Source: Faecalicatena contorta (lineage in GTDB: Bacteria; Bacillota; Clostridia; Lachnospirales; Lachnospiraceae). From it: a stretch of DNA of 64,000 bases. Numbering within the stretch: position 1 is the stretch's first letter; every line of letters starts with the position of its first letter. The position numbers and the translations under genes were made by a program. The notes under the pieces are model-generated. The model was not told the DNA's origin, did no database searches, and saw nothing but the letters and a program-made list of their open reading frames with translations. The stretch lies in the NCBI RefSeq assembly GCF_039521745.1, contig NZ_BAAACT010000005.1. One strand, given 5' to 3'. Shown piece after piece: positions 48,141 to 56,259 of this stretch.

Positions 48141-50027
48141 TCAAACACTGTCCGCCCCCACAAGGCCCTGTAAATTTTTCTTTTTGCTCTCAAAATAGAT
48201 AAACCGGTCAATGGCGTCCAGGATATCCTGGAAGTCCTCCCTTGGGGCCAGCTCGATATATCTGGTCAGCAGCTCCTGTTCCTGCTCCCGGTATCTTCCG
48301 TAAAAAATATCATACAGATTGTGGCCCCGCATGTATATTCGGATTTCTTCCATATGATTTTTCACATCATCCACGCCGGTTATCTCTCTTCCCAGTACTT
48401 CCGTGAGTTTCCTCCCGCTCCGGATTCTGTAGAGATATTCTTTCCATTTTTCCAGAAAAATCTCATAGAATGCCTCCTCTGATTCTATGACGCCAAGTTT
48501 TGCCATGACCTTTGGATTCAGAAAATAATTTTCAAATGAATAGTAATGCAGAATCAGTACATTCCGTGGGGTAACCCGGGGGAGCTTATCCGCGTCCTCC
48601 GTATTTCTCTCTTCATAATAACGGCAGAGCTGCCATTTCAGCTTTTCCGGATCCTGTCCGTCCCCGTCCCTGATCATCAGAAACTGATCTTTCAGATAGA
48701 TTTGGTTCATATACTTCAGGTTCGCATAGGTCTTGATGTTCGTGCAGCTATTCGTTGTGATAATGGCGATTCTGGAGAGATTTCCTTCCTCGTCGTATGT
48801 CTCTGAATAATATTTTTTAATCAGCAGGGGCAGCCGGCTTTTGTCCTGTTTGCCCTCTACGATGAATACAAAGTTCACATTCATCAGGTCATTGGCCGTA
48901 TAGCCCAGATCGTCCAGAATTCTGCTGATATCGGTCTTCTCCCGGATTGCTGAACAACCGTCTTCCCCCAGCACAATCTGCCGAATCTGCCTGCTGCTGA
49001 AGTTCGGAAGCAGATTCGGGGAGTGGGTGGAGAACATCACCTGATTTTTCCGGGACAGTCTGTACAGGATCTCACCCGATACCTTCTGCAGCTTCGGATG
49101 CAGGAAAATCTCCGGCTCCTCCACCATCACGATGCTGGGGACCCTGTCCGGCCCTTCCGCATAAGTTTCCAGAAGAGACAGCATATAGACGCTGCGCATG
49201 CCCTTCCCCATCTGTGATACCGACCGGTTCGCTCTCTTCTCCCTGCCCCGGATCTCTGCGGTCACCAGAAGCATCCTTTCAACGTCCCTGTTCATAGAAT
49301 AGATGATCTCATCCTGCCCGCCGTTTTTCCGGAAGTTCTCATTCACCTTCCCCGCAAAATCATTCAGATTCAGCTGATAAAGTTTGTAATCCAGCAGCTT
49401 TGCAGCCTCAAAGGCATCCAGCTCTTCCGGTTTTTTCTGGTTGATCAGACCGATGCACGCAAAGCAATGGCTGCAGAGCTTTGCCTGGTCAAAAATGCAG
49501 CAGCCCGACCGCATTCTTTTCAGAAGCGCATCCTCCTGCAGCATCAGCAGATCCCCCTGAAGCTGATTTAAGTCTCTCTGTGTGTCCATATAATATATCT
49601 GTGGAAATACTTCCTGTATATATGGATTGTTCTTTTTTACGCCGTCACTGTAGCGGATACGCCCGTCTTTATTGGCCACAAACTCAAAGGTCAGAATGCC
49701 CTTATCATCGAAGGAAGGCAGCTTCCTCCTAAAATCCGCCTCCCATGCCCCGAAACGCCTGTACTGGCTGACCACCCCATTTTTCTGCAGGCGGATCAGA
49801 TCCTCTTCCAGAAATTCCAGAGAAACAAACACTTCGATATTCGAGTTGTTTTCCTGAAAATCTTCCGGCTGGATCCGGTAGGAGCCGCCCACCGCGCGGA
49901 CAGCATCCAGCACGGCTGTCTTCCCGGTATTATTCTGCCCCACCAGAATCAGGGCATTGTCAATATCCTCGATGTACATGTTGCGAATGGATTTAAAATT
50001 TCTGATCCGCAGACTGGTTATCCGCAC
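48141..50027 (-). CDS. OLD-family ATP-dependent endonuclease (AAA ATPase plus TOPRIM)
   Basis: The 628-residue protein joins an ABC-type ATPase domain (ALILVGQNNTGKTAVLDAV Walker A; VSQMGKGMRSVYMLSLLETY signature-like; SIVMVEEPEIFLHPKLQ Walker B; FSTHSPNLLPNF) to a TOPRIM nuclease domain (VNFVFIVEGKQDKSRLPLLI; LMIRDGDGQDPEKL). OLD nucleases act in phage defence or DNA repair. No UvrD-like GajB partner or reverse transcriptase is adjacent, so this is a stand-alone (class 1-like) member. GTG at 50027 gives the usual MRITSLRIRNFKSI start and follows GGGAGGTGGCTGAA. A Cys-rich insert CCIFDQAKLCSHCFACIG within the ATPase is unusual. Confidence 0.85.
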   Translation of the reverse strand: MRITSLRIRNFKSIRNMYIEDIDNALILVGQNNTGKTAVLDAVRAVGGSYRIQPEDFQENNSNIEVFVSLEFLEEDLIRLQKNGVVSQYRRFGAWEADFRRKLPSFDDKGILTFEFVANKDGRIRYSDGVKKNNPYIQEVFPQIYYMDTQRDLNQLQGDLLMLQEDALLKRMRSGCCIFDQAKLCSHCFACIGLINQKKPEELDAFEAAKLLDYKLYQLNLNDFAGKVNENFRKNGGQDEIIYSMNRDVERMLLVTAEIRGREKRANRSVSQMGKGMRSVYMLSLLETYAEGPDRVPSIVMVEEPEIFLHPKLQKVSGEILYRLSRKNQVMFSTHSPNLLPNFSSRQIRQIVLGEDGCSAIREKTDISRILDDLGYTANDLMNVNFVFIVEGKQDKSRLPLLIKKYYSETYDEEGNLSRIAIITTNSCTNIKTYANLKYMNQIYLKDQFLMIRDGDGQDPEKLKWQLCRYYEERNTEDADKLPRVTPRNVLILHYYSFENYFLNPKVMAKLGVIESEEAFYEIFLEKWKEYLYRIRSGRKLTEVLGREITGVDDVKNHMEEIRIYMRGHNLYDIFYGRYREQEQELLTRYIELAPREDFQDILDAIDRFIYFESKKKNLQGLVGADSV

Positions 50028-50216
50028 TTCAGCCACCTCCCTTCCACCTATAAAGCTCCCTCGTGAGCACTCTCGAAAACTCTATGTATATCCTCAAGTT
50101 ATTATACTAAATCGTTCTATCTTTATATGCTTCTATTTTAACACATCTCCTTCCATAAATCCAAGTACCTGAAATCTTGCCTGTTCTACGTACCGAGCCT
50201 ATCCCGTCCCACCAGC

Positions 50217-50395
50217 CGAATCAATACGCCGTCCCGTTTACAGAACCATCCCAACAAGCGCCCCTAACTACCGATTTGATGCCCCCAGCAAAATGAAGGG
50301 ATAGCCGAAAGCCTGCCAAATGCACATATGCCGCTGTGAAGAGCGGCATATGTGCATTTGGCAGGCTTTCGGCTATCCCTTCATTTTGCGCCCCC
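50217..50395. repeat. Family D long palindromic element, small copy
   Basis: A perfect 46-bp inverted repeat (50289-50334 and 50343-50388) surrounds an 8-nt loop. The arm shares CAAAATGAAGGG, AGCCGAAAGCCTGCC and AAATGCACATATGCCG with the element at 29946. The left flank CGAATCAATACGCCG and the right flank GCGCCCCCAT are also shared, showing the two are copies of one element and differ by the central insertion. No protein is encoded. Confidence 0.88.
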
Positions 50396-50462
50396 ATTGT
50401 TGTTTGTTGTGGGTTCTCCCGCATATTTTTGTGGCTTTTGGTTGACTTCTAGGAATAATACG

Positions 50463-50491
50463 TTGCTATTTCCCTGTGATTGTTGTATAAT
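50463..50491 (+). promoter_or_regulatory. Candidate sigma-A promoter of the diol dehydratase operon
   Basis: TTGCTA (50463-50468) and a perfect TATAAT (50486-50491) are separated by 17 bp, 42 bp before the pduC ATG. No cobalamin riboswitch fits in the short leader. Confidence 0.65.
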
Positions 50492-50533
50492 AAAGACATT
50501 ATCTGGATTCTAATTCCTTAGGAGAAAAGAAAA

Positions 50534-52198
50534 ATGAAGAGATCAAAACGTATTGAAACACTGGACCGCCGTCCGGTTAATATGGACGGTTATATTAACG
50601 AATGGCCGGAGATGGGTTTTGTAGCGATGAACAGCCCGTATGATCCCAAGCCTTCCATTAAGATTGAAAATGGCAGAATTATAGAACTGGACGGAAAGAA
50701 AAGAGAAAATTTCGATTTTATAGACCAGTTTATCGCGGATTATGCCATCAGCATCCAGAGAGCCGAGATGTCTATGACTATTCCATCCTTAGATATTGCC
50801 AGAATGATTGTGGACATCCATGTTTCCAGAAAAGAGATTCTGGAGATCGTAAGCGGTATCACCCCCGCCAAGATGGTTGAGGTTCTGAACTGCTTAAACG
50901 TTGTAGAGCTGATGATGGGAATGCAGAAGATGCGCGCGCGCAGAACTCCCGGCAATCAGGCTCATATTACCAATCTGAAGGACGATCCGGTTCAGATCGC
51001 AGCGGACGCCGCAGAAGGCGCCCTGAGAGGATTTGCAGAGGAAGAGACCACCATGGGCGTTGCCAGATATGCACCCTTAAGCGCCATGGCGCTCCTGATC
51101 GGATCCCAGGCCGGACGTCCCGGTGTTCTGACGCAGTGCTCCGCCGAGGAGGCCACCGAGCTGGAACTTGGTATCAGAGGACTGACTACATATGCGGAGA
51201 CACTTTCAGTGTATGGGACGGAAAAAGTATTTATTGACGGGGACGATACCCCTTACTCCAAAGCATTTTTGAACTCGGCATACGCTTCCCGCGGCCTGAA
51301 AGTCCGCTTTACTTCCGGCTCCGGCTCCGAGGTGCTGATGGGAAACAGTGAGAAAAAGTCCATGCTGTACCTGGAATGCCGCTGTCTTTACGCCACAAAA
51401 GGAGCCGGAAGCCAGGGGATCCAGAATGGCTCTGTCAGCTGTATCGGAGTACCCGGAGCTGTTCCGGGAGGAATCCGGGAAGTAATGAGCGAGAACCTGG
51501 TTGCCGCACTGCTCGGCCTGGAATGTGCATCTTCCAATGACCAGAGTTTTTCCAATTCGGACATGCGCAGAACCGCAAGAACTATGCTGCAGTTCCTGCC
51601 GGGAACCGATTTTATATTTTCCGGCTATGCGGCGGAGCCCAACTACGATAATATGTTTGCGGGTTCTAACTTTGATGCAGAGGATTTTGATGATTATAAC
51701 GTCCTGCAGAGAGATATGCAGGTTGACGGCGGACTCCGGCCAGTCACAGAGGAAGAAGTCATTCAGGTCAGACGCAAGGCCGGAAAGGCCGTACAGGCCG
51801 TGTTCAAACAGCTGGGGCTTACGCCTGTCTCCGACGAACAGGTGGAGGCGGTCACCTATGCCCACGGAAGTAAAGACACGCTCCCCCGGGATGTAACTGC
51901 AGACCTGATGTCTGCCGAGGACGTACTCAAGCGCGGCATTACCGGCGTGGATGTGGTAAAGGCCCTTGCAGAATCCGGCTATCAGGATCTTGCGGAGAGC
52001 GTCCTGAATATGCTGAAGCAACGCGTTGCCGGTGACTATATGCAGACCGCTGCGATCCTGGACAAAGATTTCCATGTGCTCTCCGGCGTTAATACACCGA
52101 ATGACTACATGGGTCCCGGTACTGGCTACCGTGTCGAGGGCGAACGCTGGGAGGAAATCAAGAAGATTCCTCATATTATCAATCCGCGGGATATATAG
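50534..52198 (+). CDS. pduC: Coenzyme B12-dependent diol/glycerol dehydratase large subunit
   Basis: The catalytic subunit converts 1,2-propanediol to propionaldehyde or glycerol to 3-hydroxypropionaldehyde. The 554-residue protein begins MKRSKRIETLDRRPVN and contains MMGMQKMRARRTPGNQAHIT, SCIGVPGAVPGGIREVM, CASSNDQSFSNSDMRRT and FSGYAAEPNYDNMFAGSNFD, all typical of the adenosylcobalamin TIM barrel. The length matches PduC/DhaB1. ATG at 50534 follows TAGGAGAAAAGAAAA. It heads an operon with the other subunits, reactivase and adenosyltransferase. Glycerol versus propanediol preference cannot be decided here. Confidence 0.95.
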   Translation: MKRSKRIETLDRRPVNMDGYINEWPEMGFVAMNSPYDPKPSIKIENGRIIELDGKKRENFDFIDQFIADYAISIQRAEMSMTIPSLDIARMIVDIHVSRKEILEIVSGITPAKMVEVLNCLNVVELMMGMQKMRARRTPGNQAHITNLKDDPVQIAADAAEGALRGFAEEETTMGVARYAPLSAMALLIGSQAGRPGVLTQCSAEEATELELGIRGLTTYAETLSVYGTEKVFIDGDDTPYSKAFLNSAYASRGLKVRFTSGSGSEVLMGNSEKKSMLYLECRCLYATKGAGSQGIQNGSVSCIGVPGAVPGGIREVMSENLVAALLGLECASSNDQSFSNSDMRRTARTMLQFLPGTDFIFSGYAAEPNYDNMFAGSNFDAEDFDDYNVLQRDMQVDGGLRPVTEEEVIQVRRKAGKAVQAVFKQLGLTPVSDEQVEAVTYAHGSKDTLPRDVTADLMSAEDVLKRGITGVDVVKALAESGYQDLAESVLNMLKQRVAGDYMQTAAILDKDFHVLSGVNTPNDYMGPGTGYRVEGERWEEIKKIPHIINPRDI

Positions 52199-52209
52199 GA
52201 GGAAAGAGC

Positions 52210-52881
52210 ATGCAGATGAATGAAGATTTAATAAAACAGATAACAGATGCTGTCCTCGCCGAGATAAAGCAGAAAAAGGACGCCGCGCCTGCACCGGCTG
52301 CCGTGCCCTCTATGGCAGGACGCGAAAGAATCAATGAAGTAAAGACATCCTATGCGTCTTACCCAAGGGCTGCAAAGGGGTCAGACCCCAAAGAAGTTGT
52401 AATCGGGGTCGGCGCCGCATTTCAAAAAGAAATTTTGAAGACGATCTGCGGCATCCCGCTGGACGATGTATTGAAGAACGTGAAGGCAGGGATTGAAGAG
52501 GAAGGCATGGTGCCAAGGGTAGTAAAGATCCTGGACACCTCGGATGTATGTTTCATGGCCCTGGAGGCCGCAAAACTGTCCGGCTCCGGCATTGGCATCG
52601 GTATCCAGTCAAAAGGAACCACCGTCATCCACCAGAAGGATTTGTACCCGCTCTCCAATCTGGAGCTTTTCCCCCAGGCGCCTCTGATGGATCTGGACAC
52701 TTACAGAAAGATCGGTAAAAATGCCGCCAAATATGTAAAAGGGGAACAGGTTGTTCCCATCCCCTGCACCAACGATCCAATGTCCCGTCCTAAATACCAG
52801 GTCAAGGCTGCCCTGATGCACATAGCCGAGACGGAACAGCTGGACCCTGAAGTCGGAATAATCGAATGGGAGGTAAAGTAG
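52210..52881 (+). CDS. pduD: Diol/glycerol dehydratase medium subunit, with an embedded family B palindrome
   Basis: The 223-residue subunit has an N-terminal amphipathic helix MNEDLIKQITDAVLAEIKQ resembling the encapsulation peptide of PduD in propanediol microcompartments, then an Ala/Pro linker and the conserved core (IGVGAAFQKEILKTICGIPL; VCFMALEAAKLSGSGIGIGI; PRVVKILDTSDV). Between linker and core, the residues AAKGSDPK are encoded by the palindrome at 52372-52392. No shell genes are present. It is 11 bp after pduC and contiguous with the small subunit. Confidence 0.92.
   Translation: MQMNEDLIKQITDAVLAEIKQKKDAAPAPAAVPSMAGRERINEVKTSYASYPRAAKGSDPKEVVIGVGAAFQKEILKTICGIPLDDVLKNVKAGIEEEGMVPRVVKILDTSDVCFMALEAAKLSGSGIGIGIQSKGTTVIHQKDLYPLSNLELFPQAPLMDLDTYRKIGKNAAKYVKGEQVVPIPCTNDPMSRPKYQVKAALMHIAETEQLDPEVGIIEWEVK
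52372..52392. repeat. Family B palindrome in frame inside the medium subunit gene
   Basis: GCAAAGGGGTCAGACCCCAAAG matches the repeats at 5566 and 28869 in its GGGGTC/GACCCC core. It sits in the linker between the N-terminal helix and the catalytic core and keeps the frame (AAKGSDPK). Confidence 0.75.
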
Positions 52882-53274
52882 ATGCAATACCCATTAGGAG
52901 AACACGAAAAAGAAAAGATTACATCCAGGACCGGTAAAAAGCTGACTGATATTACGCTGGATGAAGTGATGAAAAACCGCGTTTCCGCCGATGACATCAA
53001 GATATCAAAAGAGGTGTTAAAAGCACAGGGACAGGTTGCCCGGGAGGCCGGCAATGATCCCATGGAAAAGAATTTTGAGCGCGCGGCCGAGCTGGTCGAT
53101 GTGCCGGATGATGTGATTTTGAAAATGTATGATAAACTGCGCCCCAACCGTTCTACAAAGTTAGAACTGGTCCTGATGGCACAGGAGCTTCTTGAAAAAT
53201 ATAACGCAAGAAACTGTGCGCGCCTCGTTATGGAGGCCGCAGAAGTCTATGAGAAAAGAGGGATTCTGCTTTGA
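52882..53274 (+). CDS. pduE: Diol/glycerol dehydratase small subunit
   Basis: The 130-residue subunit has ITSRTGKKLTDITLDEV near the N-terminus and FERAAELVDVPDDVILKMYD and RPNRSTKLELVLMAQELLEK later, matching PduE/DhaB3. It lacks the extra N-terminal targeting helix found on PduE in microcompartment operons and is therefore closer in length to DhaB3-type subunits. It starts directly at the pduD stop and overlaps the reactivase start. Confidence 0.92.
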   Translation: MQYPLGEHEKEKITSRTGKKLTDITLDEVMKNRVSADDIKISKEVLKAQGQVAREAGNDPMEKNFERAAELVDVPDDVILKMYDKLRPNRSTKLELVLMAQELLEKYNARNCARLVMEAAEVYEKRGILL

Positions 53275-55082
53275 GTTATATCGCTGGAGTTGACATTGGG
53301 AATTCTACAACTGAAGTCTGCGTCGGGGAAAGTGCGTCCGACGGCACGATTCACTTTCTGACAAGCGCCTCCTGCCCCACCACCGGGACGAAGGGAACTG
53401 TCGCGAATACCCATGCCATCAAAGCGGCTCTGAAGCAGGCCATGGGCAGGATCGGAAGGGAGATCAGCGACATTTCCCTAATCCGGCTGAACGAGGCCGC
53501 GCCCGTGATCGGTGATACTGCGATGGAGACTTTGACAGAGACTATCATAACGGATTCCTCCATGATCGGGCACAATCCTTCCACTCCTGCAGGAGCCGGA
53601 CAGGCAGTAGGGGAGATTCTCCTGATTGAGAACCTGTCCCGCGGGATACCCGGTACACAATATATTGTCGCGGCTCCCCAAACCTATTCTTATGAGGAGG
53701 TGGCCGCAATTCTGAATCAGGCTGCCGATACGCTCGATATTGTGGGAGTGATCCTGCAGGCAGACGAAGCTGTTCTGGTAGAGAACCGGCTGCGCAAAAA
53801 GCTGCCGATCATTGATGAAGTTGCGCATATCGACAAACTCCCGGACAAAGTTATGGCTGCAATCGAGGTGGCGCTTCCCGGACAGACTGTGCGGATGCTA
53901 TCTAATCCCTATGGTATTGCCACTCTTCTGAAGCTGAATGCTGAGGAGACCCGCACTGTCACCCCAATCGCCAAGAGCCTGATTGGAAAGCGCAGTGCCG
54001 TGGTGCTGAAGACTCCGGGCGGAAATGTGCGTGAAAATGTACTCCCCGCCGGAGAGATTTATCTGGATGCAGAGCACAGCACCTCCGTGAATCTGGATGA
54101 AGGAGCGGCGAAGATCATGCATGCGGTGTCTGAGGCAGGAAGTATCCATGATATCAGCGGGCAGCCGGACACCAACGTGGGCAATATGTTTGCCCGTATC
54201 AGGCAGGGCATGGGGAATCTGGATCATACCCCGGAAGCGGATATCCATATTACAGATGTACTGGCCGTTGACACTCTGGCCCCGGTTCTGATCTCCGGCG
54301 CTCTGGCAGGGGAGACTTGCCTGGAAAAGGCAGTTGGCATCGCCGCCATGGTAAAGACAAGCCGCCTTCCTATGAAGGAAATCGCCGAAAAACTAAAACT
54401 GGAACTCGGAACAGATGTAAAAGTAGCCGGCGTGGAAGCGGTGATGGCAAGCCTCGGAGCCCTTACAACCCCGGGCACCCAGCTGCCCCTTGCCATTCTG
54501 GATATGGGCGGAGGTTCTACCGATGCCGCAGTCATTTCCAGCGAGGGACAGGTTACCATGACCCATCAGGCAGGAGCCGGGGAACTTGTTTCCATGCTGA
54601 TCGAAACCGAGCTGGGCCTGGGCGACAGGCATATGGCGGAACAGATTAAAAAATACCCTCTTGCCAAGGTGGAAAGCCTGTTTCACATGCGGATGGAAAA
54701 CGGGCAGATGACCTTTGTGGAGGATTCCATTGACCCCCGCTTCTATGGACGGGTTATCCTGCTGGCAGAAGATGGATTTATCCGCATAGAGCAGGATATT
54801 CCGATGGAAAAGATTGTCCAGGTTCGCCGCGATGCTAAAAAGAAAGTTTTTGTCACAAATGCGTTCCGCGCCCTGAGAAAAGTTGCTCCGAACCATGATT
54901 TAAAGAATATTTCTAATGTAGTACTGGTCGGAGGTTCTGCCGAAGACTTTGAGATCCCTGAAATGCTGATGGAAGAATTCGCCGATTACCGTATCGTATG
55001 CGGCCGGGGAAATATCCGCGGCACAGAAGGACCGCGCAATGCCGTAGCCACCGGACTCGTGTACTGGAACATTGAGATTTAG
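53271..55082 (+). CDS. pduG: Diol/glycerol dehydratase reactivase large subunit
   Basis: The 603-residue ATPase exchanges damaged cobalamin on the dehydratase. It has the actin-like phosphate motif AGVDIGNSTTEVCVGE, GMGNLDHTPEADIHITDVLA and LAILDMGGGSTDAAVISS, and ends NAVATGLVYWNIEI. Length is normal. The start is TTG at 53271, overlapping the small-subunit stop (TTGA); no ATG is available nearby and the family begins at this position. Confidence 0.93.
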   Translation: MSYIAGVDIGNSTTEVCVGESASDGTIHFLTSASCPTTGTKGTVANTHAIKAALKQAMGRIGREISDISLIRLNEAAPVIGDTAMETLTETIITDSSMIGHNPSTPAGAGQAVGEILLIENLSRGIPGTQYIVAAPQTYSYEEVAAILNQAADTLDIVGVILQADEAVLVENRLRKKLPIIDEVAHIDKLPDKVMAAIEVALPGQTVRMLSNPYGIATLLKLNAEETRTVTPIAKSLIGKRSAVVLKTPGGNVRENVLPAGEIYLDAEHSTSVNLDEGAAKIMHAVSEAGSIHDISGQPDTNVGNMFARIRQGMGNLDHTPEADIHITDVLAVDTLAPVLISGALAGETCLEKAVGIAAMVKTSRLPMKEIAEKLKLELGTDVKVAGVEAVMASLGALTTPGTQLPLAILDMGGGSTDAAVISSEGQVTMTHQAGAGELVSMLIETELGLGDRHMAEQIKKYPLAKVESLFHMRMENGQMTFVEDSIDPRFYGRVILLAEDGFIRIEQDIPMEKIVQVRRDAKKKVFVTNAFRALRKVAPNHDLKNISNVVLVGGSAEDFEIPEMLMEEFADYRIVCGRGNIRGTEGPRNAVATGLVYWNIEI

Positions 55083-55205
55083 CCTAATCGCGCAGTATAA
55101 ATTTTCAGAGGCTTTTTACATACTGGATCTGGAAATTTAGTCTAGCTATCAGGCTGAATATCAATGAGACAATGCACCAGTACTTTCGTATGCAGGAGAA
55201 GAAAA

Positions 55206-55535
55206 ATGATAATAAAAAGACCTTCTATTTTCATATATGTTAATAACCCGGATGCCGCCTCTCTCAGGGATGTCTGTGCCGGTATTGAAGAAGAAGGGGT
55301 ATTTTATGAAATAAAGGAAATGGAAAACGCTTTGCTTGACGAACTGGCATGGAACGCTGCCAAGGACTCCATGCTTGGTTCCGGAGTCGGTATCTCGGGA
55401 AAAGGGATTGCCATGCAGATGCGGGGCCTTCCAAAAGGCCGCAATACCGAGAGTTACCAGAATGCCACCCCGACGCAGTGCAGGAAACTGGGGGCAAACA
55501 GCGCCCGCGCCGTCAAAAAACTGGCTTTTAAATAG
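55206..55535 (+). CDS. pduH: Diol/glycerol dehydratase reactivase small subunit
   Basis: The 109-residue protein has PSIFIYVNNPDAASLRDVCA, GIEEEGVFYEIKE and LGSGVGISGKGIAMQMRGLP, matching PduH/DdrB. It forms the reactivase complex with the large subunit. ATG at 55206 follows AGGAGAAGAAAA. The 123-bp gap after pduG shows no gene. Confidence 0.9.
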   Translation: MIIKRPSIFIYVNNPDAASLRDVCAGIEEEGVFYEIKEMENALLDELAWNAAKDSMLGSGVGISGKGIAMQMRGLPKGRNTESYQNATPTQCRKLGANSARAVKKLAFK

Positions 55536-55574
55536 GCTGCAGCTTTAAACGCTGCGCCGGACCGCATCAATATG

Positions 55575-55604
55575 GTAACAGTTCAAGCCTGTCTGAACTG
55601 TTAC
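55575..55604. repeat. Family C palindrome
   Basis: GTAACAGTTCA (55575-55585) and TGAACTGTTAC (55594-55604) are perfect 11-bp arms around AGCCTGTC. It lies in the gap between pduH and the adenosyltransferase gene. The same half-site occurs at 21924 and 46454. Confidence 0.8.
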
Positions 55605-55631
55605 TCTATATGAATAAAAGGGGAGAAAACC

Positions 55632-56198
55632 ATGAAAATTTATACCAAAAACGGAGATACCGGAAAGACTTCTCTTATGAATGGAGTGAGTGTCTCCAAA
55701 TCGGACGACCGTATAGAACTGCTGGGGACAATCGATGAGTTGAGCAGCCATATCGGTCTGGCCAAAGTCATTGCCAGCCAGCCTCTGCAAGACCGTCTTT
55801 CACAGATTCAAAAAGCGCTGATTCAAATGATGGCTGGGATTGCAGATCCGCGTAACCTGGATTACCGCTTTACAAAAGAAGAGACATTTATGCTGGAAGA
55901 AGAGATTGACCGGCTAGAGGGCCTATTTCCGCGTGCTAAGGAATTCGTACTTTATGGCGGATGTGAACTGTCCGCAAGGCTGGATGTTGCCAGGGCTGTT
56001 GCCAGAAGGGCAGAACGCCGTTTCCGCAAAGTAGCCCAGAACTATGGCGCAGACAGCAAGGCTATGCAGTATATCAACCGGCTTTCAGATTACCTCTACA
56101 TTACCGCGAGGTATGCCGACTATAAAGCCTCTGCCGAACCCGATGAAGGGCTTCGTCAGGAAGTAGTTAAAAATGTTATGAAAAGCCTTGCGAAATAG
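55632..56198 (+). CDS. pduO: PduO-type cob(I)alamin adenosyltransferase
   Basis: The enzyme makes adenosylcobalamin for the dehydratase. The 188-residue product begins MKIYTKNGDTGKTSLMNG, the ATP-binding signature, and has ARAVARRAERRFRKVA and YINRLSDYLYITARYADYKA, the conserved C-terminal helices. ATG at 55632 follows GGGGAGAAAACC. It is the last gene of the operon and a terminator hairpin overlaps its stop codon. Confidence 0.94.
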   Translation: MKIYTKNGDTGKTSLMNGVSVSKSDDRIELLGTIDELSSHIGLAKVIASQPLQDRLSQIQKALIQMMAGIADPRNLDYRFTKEETFMLEEEIDRLEGLFPRAKEFVLYGGCELSARLDVARAVARRAERRFRKVAQNYGADSKAMQYINRLSDYLYITARYADYKASAEPDEGLRQEVVKNVMKSLAK

Positions 56199-56209
56199 CA
56201 GGGCTTTTT
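56181..56209 (+). terminator. Terminator overlapping the adenosyltransferase stop
   Basis: AAAAGCCTTGC pairs with GCAGGGCTTTTT with one mismatch around GAAATA. The stem ends in a T-run and includes the TAG stop. It ends the dehydratase operon. Confidence 0.75.
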
Positions 56210-56259
56210 AATTGCAGATTCGTATCATCTCCTGTCCCGTCCCCATAAACATCGTTATT

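Noticed and set aside
51206..52294. 362-codon open frame on the minus strand
   Set aside because: It is antisense to the diol dehydratase large subunit, whose coding is certain, and its translation has no family character.
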